Positions 10,352-17,725 of a stretch of DNA of 64,000 nt are shown here, piece by piece. A program made the translations under genes and the position numbers. The notes beneath the pieces were generated by a model. The model saw only the letters and a list, made by a program, of their open reading frames with translations. It did no database searches and had not been told where the DNA came from. How positions within the stretch are numbered: the first letter of the stretch is position 1; each line of letters begins with the position of its first letter. Source of the stretch: Bacteroidales bacterium (lineage in GTDB: Bacteria; Bacteroidota; Bacteroidia; Bacteroidales; Tenuifilaceae); NCBI GenBank assembly GCA_016931855.1, contig JAFGDZ010000068.1, forward strand, positions 186,001-250,000. The letters run 5' to 3'.

Positions 10352-11377
10352 ATGAAACAATACCTTCTTATCATACTTCTAGCAACCATCGCAACTCTAG
10401 TTAGCTGCGAAAAGATTCTAGATTACACCACAACACAAATTGATTATAATGGAGTTCCACATAAGTCCATGCTTGTTGTATCGGCAAGATACTATTGCGA
10501 TCTAGGATTAAAAATCCACGTAGATAGAAGCCTGAGTATTGCAGAAAACCCAAACTTACCTCCCCTTGCTCAGGTAAAAGTAACGCTTACAAAAAAGGGT
10601 GGAGCCACGCTTTTTAGCAATTTAGTGACACTTGGATCAACATCGGGGAAAGCATTTATAAGCAAGGACTCCCTTATAGAATTGCCAACAGAAGGAGAAA
10701 CGCTGATATTAAGCGTAGAGTGCAATGGGTTTGATCCTGTAGAAGGGGAAACAACTATTCCGCAAACAGTGCCAATTAATAATTTTAGCGTAACAGGCAA
10801 TGAATCAAAGTCAAATACCTTTCAGTTCACCCTAAATTTTGACGATCCGGCAAACAGCACTAACTACTATTTCATCTCGTCGGTAGAACATACTTTTGCA
10901 TATCCAACATGGAATAACGACACTACTCATAACATACAAAGAATAACTATCCCCCTAACCGACCCCATCTTTTCATTTATGCCAGATTTTAGAACATCTA
11001 TCCACGAACCCTTTAACAACTCGATATATAAACCTAGAATATTTCCAGACACCCCAATTAGTGGAAAAAGTTACTCCCTAAAAATAGACATACCCGAAAA
11101 AACAGATTATCAACAAACACTCTACGACACAATAGAAACTGAATACACCATAGAGCTATTCAGCATATCGAAAGAACTTTTTGAAGCTTACAAATCCATT
11201 TACCTAGCCGAAATAGTTGCAGGTGATATATACTCTGAGCCAATAACTCAATACAGCAACATGAGCAATGGTATTGGATTTTTTGGATCGGTAAGTCCTA
11301 GAGCAAGCAAAACCATTAGACTTGAAAAAAACAGAGTGCTTGAAGTCTTTAATGGCTACACCGATTTTCATTACTAA
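10352..11377 (+). CDS. DUF4249 lipoprotein, partner of the TonB receptor
   Basis: A 341-residue lipoprotein with a signal peptide and lipobox LVSC, lipidated at Cys19. The body is beta-rich and matches the Bacteroidota DUF4249 family (about 270-400 residues), which is typically encoded immediately after a TonB-dependent receptor. It is probably anchored in the outer membrane as a surface or periplasmic accessory of the receptor, but no function is established for the family. It is co-transcribed with the receptor (26-base spacing). The stop codon lies 21 bases before the end of a convergent gene, with no clear hairpin between them. Confidence 0.85.
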   Translation: MKQYLLIILLATIATLVSCEKILDYTTTQIDYNGVPHKSMLVVSARYYCDLGLKIHVDRSLSIAENPNLPPLAQVKVTLTKKGGATLFSNLVTLGSTSGKAFISKDSLIELPTEGETLILSVECNGFDPVEGETTIPQTVPINNFSVTGNESKSNTFQFTLNFDDPANSTNYYFISSVEHTFAYPTWNNDTTHNIQRITIPLTDPIFSFMPDFRTSIHEPFNNSIYKPRIFPDTPISGKSYSLKIDIPEKTDYQQTLYDTIETEYTIELFSISKELFEAYKSIYLAEIVAGDIYSEPITQYSNMSNGIGFFGSVSPRASKTIRLEKNRVLEVFNGYTDFHY

Positions 11378-11398
11378 TAGCAAGAAAGCTACGATCTA

Positions 11399-12301
11399 TC
11401 ACTCCCCCATCCACCCACACAGCTCATCAATAAAGGCATCGAAGGCATGGTACTGCGTTCCGGTGAAGTGAACGGGCAAACCCAGCCGTTTTACGTTGGA
11501 GGCGGTGTATGGGCCAAAGCAGGCTACAATATCGGATGGACGGATAGCATTAACACCAACTATTCTAAGAAACGCTTCGGCCTCGGCAGTGCTGGTAAAT
11601 ACCACAACACAGCGGTGCTGCGCGGCTAACTCGCCAGTAAGGATTGGTGCTGCAGTAGCAAACGCGGGTTGGGTTACATACGCCTCAACCTTGGTTGGAT
11701 GCATGCCTATGGCCTTGAGCCTTGATAGGAATACAGGAATTACATCGGGCTCAGTTAGTTCCTTAACTAGGGGCGCAACAACGGCTATGCGCTTACCCTG
11801 AGTGCTGGGCATTAACGATAGCTCCACGGCAATTCCTTCTGGGCTGGCCTTTTGGGGCACAAGCGCTGCTAGTACGCCATAGGTTTTAAGCATGTAATCG
11901 GCATCGCGCCCAATGGCTGCTATGCGCAGGGCTTTTAGTTCAGCATTACCAAGCCTTTTTATGGCCGATGCAAAGAACGCATCAATTGCTGTGCGGCTGG
12001 GTAGCACAATCCACTGGTAATGAGCAATAGAGTCTAACAGAGTGGTTACAGGAACAGTATCGGGGTTAGCGTGCGCATCAATTGTTGAAACAATACATGC
12101 CGAACCTCCACGCTCATCAACAATGGATGCAAAACGGGAGGCGTATATGCCGGGGGCAGTAATAAGCACCCGCGCACCGTTTAGCGAGCAAGATGTTGTG
12201 GTATCGGATTGAGCCGCCACGTTTAGGAACATCAATATCAACACAAAAACAGGAACTATTCTTGCGATATAGCGTTTGGAGTGGGATATTGAATGTGACA
12301 T
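11399..12301 (-). CDS. Exported HEM4 / uroporphyrinogen-III synthase-like protein
   Basis: A 300-residue protein. Residues about 42-298 look like a HEM4 (HemD) fold: two alternating alpha/beta domains with VVVFTSTAEAEAFLRIVG and IVACFGPYTASNVKRLGL, as in uroporphyrinogen-III synthases (normally about 240-260 residues). HemD closes hydroxymethylbilane to uroporphyrinogen III in the cytosol. Here the ATG is followed by a textbook signal peptide: basic residues 9-14, hydrophobic core 15-28, and AA before Gln31. The protein is therefore predicted to be periplasmic, which does not fit haem synthesis. No other hem gene is in view. It follows the T9SS cargo gene with a 5-base gap, so the two are co-translated. 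The fold call is good; enzymatic activity is doubtful. Confidence 0.78.
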   Translation of the reverse strand: MSHSISHSKRYIARIVPVFVLILMFLNVAAQSDTTTSCSLNGARVLITAPGIYASRFASIVDERGGSACIVSTIDAHANPDTVPVTTLLDSIAHYQWIVLPSRTAIDAFFASAIKRLGNAELKALRIAAIGRDADYMLKTYGVLAALVPQKASPEGIAVELSLMPSTQGKRIAVVAPLVKELTEPDVIPVFLSRLKAIGMHPTKVEAYVTQPAFATAAPILTGELAAQHRCVVVFTSTAEAEAFLRIVGVNAIRPSDIVACFGPYTASNVKRLGLPVHFTGTQYHAFDAFIDELCGWMGE

Positions 12302-12306
12302 AGGAA

Positions 12307-13707
12307 TTATTTACCTCGGTACAAATGCAAAAACCCCTTATACATTCCGCTGCGGTAGCGCTTACCATCCCAGCCAACAGCCTCTATAACGTAGAAGTAA
12401 ACGCCCTCAGGAACATCGCCCTTGGTACCATCAACCTTGCCGTTCCATCCCTCCCAATCCTTAGGATTGCCCTCGTAGCGATAGACTAGTTTACCCTGAC
12501 GGCTATAGAAACTTGCGCTAAAGCGCTTTATGGACTGCACGTTAATATCGGCCTCCTTAATCACGAAAAAATCGTTAATGCCATCGCCATTGGGGCTAAA
12601 CACATTGGGTATGGCATCGGGCTTTATGAATGAGGTATCAACCTGAACTGTCATTTTTAGCGTATCCCTACAGCCAGAGGTAACGTTAACCGACACATGC
12701 TCCAACGGGTAAATGCCTGGCACTAGCAGCTCCTTTGGTGGATAAAACATTAGCCCCTCGGAAAAGAGCGAGGCCTGATGCCACACAATGCTATCGCCGC
12801 CCTTATAGAAAAGGTACTCGTCGTTTAGGATGTTTACGTAAACAGAGTCGGCATTCTTTGCGGTGGTTTCCAACTGAATCTCCATTGGAGCCTCCCCTTT
12901 TGGATTATCGCCAGCATCCTTCCACTCGTCCTTATCGTCCAAAACCGAAACCTTTAGTGTGGCCAGCGTGGCAACGGCAGGTTGCAAAGTGGTTTGCGCG
13001 CTCATGCTACGACCGAATAGGTTGGTAATATCAACCTTATACGCCGAGCTAACCAGCGGGGCAGGCGATTCTATTGAAACATCCAAACTCGAAGCAGATG
13101 GAACGGCAACCCCACCTTCTGTAGCGCTCCAGCGAATAGATTTAAAGTATATTTTGCCCAGATTGTTTAAATCGGGATGGCTCGGGCGCGACAAATCGTA
13201 GTAGGTAAACGTTTCGTAAACTATGCTATACCTGTTGGGTAGGGTAATTACCTCCATCCAAAGGTAGGTGCAGGTATTATCAATATCGATATAGCTTATT
13301 GCTACATCGTCAACCATAACCCATGCTGTGTAAACCTCTGTTGTATTATCAGGAAGTTTAACCTCAACCCGGTATCCACCAGGAGCAAGGTTTGTTTGCT
13401 GCGAATGGGTAACACCACTCTCCTGAAAGAATTGCTCAAATCGCAAAGCAGGGTTAGCTATTGCAGTATTGTACTTATACCAAGTAAAGTCGGCGGAAGA
13501 GCCATCGGAAAACTTAGCCTTTAGCGTAGGAGTATTCCCCTGTGCGGCAAAGAAAACAAATACCGAATCCTGTTTCTCAAGCGTGTTAAGATACTCGGTT
13601 GCTGCTTTCCAATTTGGACTAGGAGCCCAAAGCTGTGCACTAGCAGAAATAAACAATCCAGATATTACTATAAGTAGCGATGTTAAGCCAAACCTTTTTT
13701 GCAACAT
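12307..13707 (-). CDS. Secreted protein with T9SS type B (gliding-motility CHU_C) sorting domain
   Basis: A 466-residue protein. Residues 1-24 are a signal peptide with cleavage before Gln25. The middle is beta-sandwich-like, with two or three Ig/PKD-type repeats that are not individually recognisable. The last 90 or so residues are the type B C-terminal domain, opening with IPNVFSPNGDGINDFF and ending GMYKGFLHLYRGK, with the typical GVYFYVIEA strand. This domain directs proteins through the outer membrane via the type IX secretion system. It is the first gene of a two-gene operon with the exported HEM4 protein. The adhesive or structural role usual for CHU_C proteins is an inference; no catalytic motif is visible. 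Confidence 0.88.
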   Translation of the reverse strand: MLQKRFGLTSLLIVISGLFISASAQLWAPSPNWKAATEYLNTLEKQDSVFVFFAAQGNTPTLKAKFSDGSSADFTWYKYNTAIANPALRFEQFFQESGVTHSQQTNLAPGGYRVEVKLPDNTTEVYTAWVMVDDVAISYIDIDNTCTYLWMEVITLPNRYSIVYETFTYYDLSRPSHPDLNNLGKIYFKSIRWSATEGGVAVPSASSLDVSIESPAPLVSSAYKVDITNLFGRSMSAQTTLQPAVATLATLKVSVLDDKDEWKDAGDNPKGEAPMEIQLETTAKNADSVYVNILNDEYLFYKGGDSIVWHQASLFSEGLMFYPPKELLVPGIYPLEHVSVNVTSGCRDTLKMTVQVDTSFIKPDAIPNVFSPNGDGINDFFVIKEADINVQSIKRFSASFYSRQGKLVYRYEGNPKDWEGWNGKVDGTKGDVPEGVYFYVIEAVGWDGKRYRSGMYKGFLHLYRGK

Positions 13708-13812
13708 TGTAGTTAGATATTTCGCATGAGATGTTACGCCTTAACGCGTTCCCTCATCATAAAATTGTTTTCTAGTCCACAATATTAGTAATAATAGGTG
13801 AGAATAGAGCAG

Positions 13813-13978
13813 ATGTTAGACGTTAGATAATAGACGTTAGACACAATCACTAGACGTTAGACGCTAGACGTTAGATGTTAGACATAATGCAACAACCAAA
13901 CACTAGACGTTAGAAATAATGTAACAACCAAATACCAAACACTAAACACTAATCACTAAACACCAAATACTAATACCA
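13813..13978 (+). repeat. Two adjoining heptamer arrays (ACGTTAG-type, then AAACACT-type)
   Basis: Bases 13813-13888 read as about eleven 7-mers, mostly ACGTTAG, ATGTTAG, ACGCTAG and ACATAAT, with one slip to six bases at 13848-13853. After a transition, bases 13923-13978 read in 7-base phase as AACAACC, AAATACC, AAACACT twice, AATCACT, AAACACC and AAATACT. No ORF crosses them. The rest of the 349-base gap (13708-14056) holds the leader of the T9SS cargo gene and the uvrD promoter. Confidence 0.8.
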
Positions 13979-14001
13979 ACCCATCTTACTTTACAAATTA
14001 C

Positions 14002-14032
14002 TTGGTACTACCATTAGGCTGAAGTAACTTTG
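14002..14032 (+). promoter_or_regulatory. Bacteroidota-type promoter of uvrD
   Basis: TTG at 14002-14004, 20 bases, then TAACTTTG at 14025-14032. This matches the Bacteroidota housekeeping consensus TTTG / TAnnTTTG. Transcription would start about 15 bases before the GTG start codon. Confidence 0.65.
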
Positions 14033-14056
14033 CAAATTCAAAAAAACAGCTAGAAA

Positions 14057-16366
14057 GTGCATTACCTAGAAGAACTTAGTCCCGTTCAACGCGAAGCCGT
14101 TATAACAACCGAAGGGCCATCGCTTATTATTGCTGGTGCTGGGTCGGGCAAAACAAGAGTGCTTACCTACCGCATTGCGCACCTGCTACAAAACGGTGCA
14201 ACACCATGGAGCGTGCTTGCCCTTACCTTTACCAACAAAGCGGCAAAGGAGATGAAGGAGCGTATTGCCAAAATCGTAGGCGAAAAAACCTCCGCTCAGC
14301 TGTGGATGGGAACCTTTCACTCCATATTCCTTCGCATACTTAGAGCCGAAGCCGAGCACATTGGCTTTCAAAAAAACTTTACAATATACGACACTGCCGA
14401 TTCAAAGAATCTGGTAAGCTCTATCATAAAAGAACTTAAGCTCGACAACCAGATATACAAGCCAAACGATGTGTTTGGGAGAATATCATCGGCAAAGAAC
14501 AATCTTATTACGCCAGCTGCGTATGCGGCCAATACACAGTTGCAAACCATTGACAGACAGCAGCGCAAACCCGCCATTGCCCAGATTTATGCCATGTACG
14601 CCCAGCGATGCAAGAAAGCGTCGGCAATGGACTTCGACGACTTGCTACTTAACACCAACATCCTTTTCCGCGATTTCCCCGATGTGCTGGCTAAATATCA
14701 AGCTAAGTTCCGCTTTATTCTGGTTGATGAGTACCAAGACACCAACTACTCACAGTACCTTATTGTAAAGAAGCTGGCCGCAGGGCATAATAACGTTTGT
14801 GTAGTTGGCGACGATGCGCAGAGTATATACTCCTTCCGTGGAGCCAAAATTGAGAACATCCTCAACTTTAAAAGCGACTACCCCACCTACAAAATGTTTA
14901 AGCTTGAGCAGAACTACCGCTCAACCCAAACCATTGTTAACGCTGCCAACAGCGTAATAGAGAAGAATAGGAAGCAGATAAAGAAGGTGTCCTTCTCTGC
15001 TAATGATGAAGGCGAAAAAATTAGGGTTTTGCGAGCATTCACCGATCAGGAGGAAGGCTTTATTGTAGCAGCCGACATTATTGACACCATACACCGGGAA
15101 CGCGCCGAGTACCAAGAGTTTGCCATCCTATACCGCACCAATGCTCAGTCGCGCATATTCGAGGAATCGCTGCGCAAGCGCAACATCCCCTACAAGGTGT
15201 ACGGCAGCTTATCGTTTTACCAGCGCAAGGAGATTAAGGACATACTAGCCTACTTCCGCCTTTCCCTTAATCCCAGCGATGACGAGGCGCTAAAGCGTAT
15301 CATCAACTACCCTGCAAGGGGTATTGGCGACACTACCCTATCGCGGCTAGAGGCCATTGCCAACGCCAAGGAACAGTCCATATGGCAAACCATAGAGACC
15401 ATTGAGCGTGAGCCATCAGACATTAAAGGGCCTGCCATAAAAAAGGTGAAAGACTTTATTAACATGATGAAAGGCTTTACCTCCATTGTGGTAACTGCCG
15501 AAGCCTATGAGGCCGCATACGCCATAGCCAACCAATCGGGGGTGCTACGCGACCTACGCGACGAGAAATCGCAGGAGGGGCTTACCCGTTTCCAGAACTT
15601 TGAGGAGCTGCTAAACAGTATAAAGGAGTTTACCGACAGCCAAAAGGGCGAAGGAATTACGGAGATAATCACCCTTGCAGACTACATGGAGAACGTATCG
15701 CTGCTTACCGATGCCGATACCGAAAAGCCCGAGGACAGGAACAAGGTGAGCATTATGACCATTCACTCATCAAAGGGACTGGAGTTTAACTACACGTACC
15801 TAGCAGGACTTGAGGAGGATTTGTTCCCATCAAAAATGACCAGCACCTCGCCCGACGAGCTGGAGGAGGAGCGCCGCCTATTCTACGTGGCCATTACCCG
15901 TGCGGCAAAGCGCGCAACCATATCGTTTGCGCAAATGCGCTACAAATGGGGAACTGCTACTAATTGCGTACCCAGCCGTTTCATTGGTGAGATAGACCCC
16001 ATGTGGGTTGAGATGCCCGAGGATGCCGCAATGCGACAAGAGAGCTTTGGCTCATCGCCATCGTTTAGTAACGGAAACCAGAGCAGTAGCTACCAAGCCA
16101 AGGGCTTTACCCCGCCAGCACAGAAGCAACCACTAGGTTTTAAAAAGGTATCAACAGCAACAACAAGTAGCAACAGTGGTAACTTTGAGGCTACCCCTCC
16201 CGAAAAGATTTTTGCCGGAGCAAAGGTTATGCACGAGCGCTTTGGCACAGGCAAGGTTTTGAACGTTGAGGGCGATGGACAAAATCGTAAGGCAACCGTT
16301 TTCTTCCAATCGGCAGGGCAAAAGCAGCTACTACTAAAGTTTGCTAGGCTAAAAGTTATGGAGTAG
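14057..16366 (+). CDS. uvrD: UvrD/PcrA-type superfamily 1 DNA helicase
   Basis: A 769-residue ATP-dependent 3'-5' helicase of nucleotide-excision and mismatch repair and of transcription-coupled repair. Visible motifs are the Q motif (LSPVQREAV), Walker A GAGSGKT at residues 27-33, motif Ia LTFTNKAAKEM, motif II VDEYQDTN, motif III GDDAQSIYSFRGA, motif V TIHSSKGLEF and motif VI FYVAITRA. The C-terminus after a Ser/Gln-rich linker carries the Tudor-like element FGTGKVLNVEGDG seen in UvrD/PcrA. The start is GTG; no ATG gives a complete Q motif. The gene stands alone, with its own promoter, inside a repeat-rich stretch: ACGTTAA repeats begin 13 bases after its stop codon. Confidence 0.95.
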   Translation: MHYLEELSPVQREAVITTEGPSLIIAGAGSGKTRVLTYRIAHLLQNGATPWSVLALTFTNKAAKEMKERIAKIVGEKTSAQLWMGTFHSIFLRILRAEAEHIGFQKNFTIYDTADSKNLVSSIIKELKLDNQIYKPNDVFGRISSAKNNLITPAAYAANTQLQTIDRQQRKPAIAQIYAMYAQRCKKASAMDFDDLLLNTNILFRDFPDVLAKYQAKFRFILVDEYQDTNYSQYLIVKKLAAGHNNVCVVGDDAQSIYSFRGAKIENILNFKSDYPTYKMFKLEQNYRSTQTIVNAANSVIEKNRKQIKKVSFSANDEGEKIRVLRAFTDQEEGFIVAADIIDTIHRERAEYQEFAILYRTNAQSRIFEESLRKRNIPYKVYGSLSFYQRKEIKDILAYFRLSLNPSDDEALKRIINYPARGIGDTTLSRLEAIANAKEQSIWQTIETIEREPSDIKGPAIKKVKDFINMMKGFTSIVVTAEAYEAAYAIANQSGVLRDLRDEKSQEGLTRFQNFEELLNSIKEFTDSQKGEGITEIITLADYMENVSLLTDADTEKPEDRNKVSIMTIHSSKGLEFNYTYLAGLEEDLFPSKMTSTSPDELEEERRLFYVAITRAAKRATISFAQMRYKWGTATNCVPSRFIGEIDPMWVEMPEDAAMRQESFGSSPSFSNGNQSSSYQAKGFTPPAQKQPLGFKKVSTATTSSNSGNFEATPPEKIFAGAKVMHERFGTGKVLNVEGDGQNRKATVFFQSAGQKQLLLKFARLKVME

Positions 16367-16379
16367 AGTTAGGCGTGAA

Positions 16380-16393
16380 ACGTTAAACGTTAA
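16380..16393 (+). repeat. Two ACGTTAA heptamers after uvrD
   Basis: Tandem ACGTTAA ACGTTAA, in the same heptamer family and orientation as the array upstream of uvrD. No good rho-independent hairpin was found between uvrD and this repeat. Confidence 0.55.
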
Positions 16394-16450
16394 AAGATTT
16401 GGTTTCTGCCTTAGAAGTTAAAAGATTATGATATTGGACGTTCTGGGTTC

Positions 16451-16883
16451 AGAATAAAACACTGAGGTACTGAGAAGAACAGAGTGCACGGAGTTTTTTT
16501 TGAGAGAGGAAGTTGAGGAAGTTGAGGAAGGAATAAAACACCAAGGCACAGAGATAACTGAGTGCACGGAGTTTCTTTTGTGAGAGGAAGTTGAGGGAGA
16601 TGACGTAGTTGAGGGAGGGATAAAACACCAAGGCACAGAGGAAACAGAGTGCACGGAGTTTATTGTGTGAGAGGAAGTTGATGTAGATGATGTTTTGAGG
16701 AAGGAATAAAACACCAAGGCACAGAGAAAACTGAGTGTACGAAGTTTTTTTTGAGAGGAAGTTGATGTAGATAACCTAGTTGAGGGAGCGACAAAACACA
16801 GAGGCACAGAAAAAACAGAGTGCACGGAGTTTTTTTTGAGAGAGAAAGTTGATGTAGCTGATGTAGTTGACCTAGTTGAGGGA
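16451..16883. repeat. Degenerate tandem repeat, five units of about 78-87 bp
   Basis: Each unit contains a block like AAAACACCAAGGCACAGAG, then AGTGCACGGAGTT, a T-run, GAGAGGAAG, and a variable stretch built from GTTGA/GATGTAG-like words. AGTGCACGGAGTT (or a near copy) recurs at 16483, 16561, 16648, 16734 and 16819, giving spacings of 78, 87, 86 and 85. The translated minus-strand frames are low-complexity by-products. The flanks (16394-16450 and 16884-16967) hold only T/C-rich low-complexity sequence. No gene lies between 16367 and 17116. Confidence 0.88.
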
Positions 16884-16967
16884 GTAGGCAGGTTTCGGTA
16901 GTGTTCTTCTTATACTTCTTTAAATTCCTCACATTCCTCATCTTCCTCCTCTTCCAACTACTCCCCC

Positions 16968-16999
16968 TTTGCTTTTTCCGAAACAATGAGCTAGCTTTG
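16968..16999 (+). promoter_or_regulatory. Promoter of the DUF4290-murA pair
   Basis: TTTG at 16968-16971, 20 bases, TAGCTTTG at 16992-16999: a full match to the Bacteroidota consensus. It leaves a leader of about 110 bases that includes the inverted heptamer array. Confidence 0.75.
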
Positions 17000-17080
17000 C
17001 ATCAAACTTATTGACGGTAGCTATTTTACGAAAGATTATCACACTTCACGCCTTAATTGCTACCTTCGTTACTTCTACTT

Positions 17081-17115
17081 GTCTAAATTCTAATGTCTAT
17101 AACATAACGTCTATA
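17081..17115 (-). repeat. Heptamer array in inverse orientation, in the DUF4290 leader
   Basis: Five in-phase heptamers on the + strand: GTCTAAA, TTCTAAT, GTCTATA, ACATAAC, GTCTATA. Read on the minus strand they are TATAGAC, GTTATGT, TATAGAC, ATTAGAA, TTTAGAC, the same family as the array at 13813. The array ends one base before the DUF4290 start codon and would be transcribed as 5' UTR. Confidence 0.65.
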
Positions 17116-17116
17116 C

Positions 17117-17707
17117 ATGGACTATAATACCCAACGCACAAAGCTTTCGTTACCCGAGTACGGCAGGAATATCCAGCAAATGGTTGATCATATTAGCGCC
17201 ACACCGGACCGCGACGAACGTAACCGACTAGCCAAGGTCATTATTGGCATAATGGGAAACATGAACCCTCACCTAAGGGATATCAACGACTTTAAGCACA
17301 AGCTTTGGGATCACCTGTTTATTATGTCCGATTTTAAAATCGACATCGACTCTCCGTACCCCATTCCCGAGAAGGAATCCATTCAGGAGCGTCCTAAAAG
17401 GGTACCATACCCAACCCATCCCATAAGGTACAAGCACTACGGGCGCGCCATTGAGCAGATGATTCAAAAAGCATCCGAGATGGAGGAAGGGGCAAGCCGA
17501 GAGGCGCTTACCCAGCTCATTGCCAACCACATGAAGAAATCGTACCTAATGTGGAATAAGGACGCCGTTTCCGACGAGGATATTATAAGAGATATGGCCG
17601 AGCTATCTAAAGGCGCATTAACCCTTGCCCCCGGGACAAAGCTTACCGATAACCGCGACCTTCACAGCAAGGGGACAAAAAAACGATTCCAGCAACGTAA
17701 AAAATAA
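17117..17707 (+). CDS. DUF4290 protein
   Basis: A 196-residue soluble protein with no signal peptide, matching the Bacteroidota-specific DUF4290 family in length and in its N-terminal LPEYGRNIQQMVDH stretch. It is largely helical and charged, with a Lys/Arg-rich tail (GTKKRFQQRKK). No function is known for the family. It precedes murA by 18 bases, an arrangement common in the phylum, so it is co-transcribed with peptidoglycan synthesis; a role there is inference. The start ATG is the only reasonable one and lies directly after an inverted heptamer repeat. Confidence 0.85.
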   Translation: MDYNTQRTKLSLPEYGRNIQQMVDHISATPDRDERNRLAKVIIGIMGNMNPHLRDINDFKHKLWDHLFIMSDFKIDIDSPYPIPEKESIQERPKRVPYPTHPIRYKHYGRAIEQMIQKASEMEEGASREALTQLIANHMKKSYLMWNKDAVSDEDIIRDMAELSKGALTLAPGTKLTDNRDLHSKGTKKRFQQRKK

Positions 17708-17725
17708 CACATTTCGCAAGTTGTT

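Noticed and set aside
13813-13978. Possible CRISPR-like array
   Set aside because: Seven-base units without spacers; no cas genes in the window.
16418-16986. Minus-strand ORFs of 135, 108 and 60 codons in the repeat region
   Set aside because: They are translations of the 85-bp tandem repeat (repeating HSVFSVPLCF-like phrases) in overlapping frames, without leader, family or non-repeat sequence.
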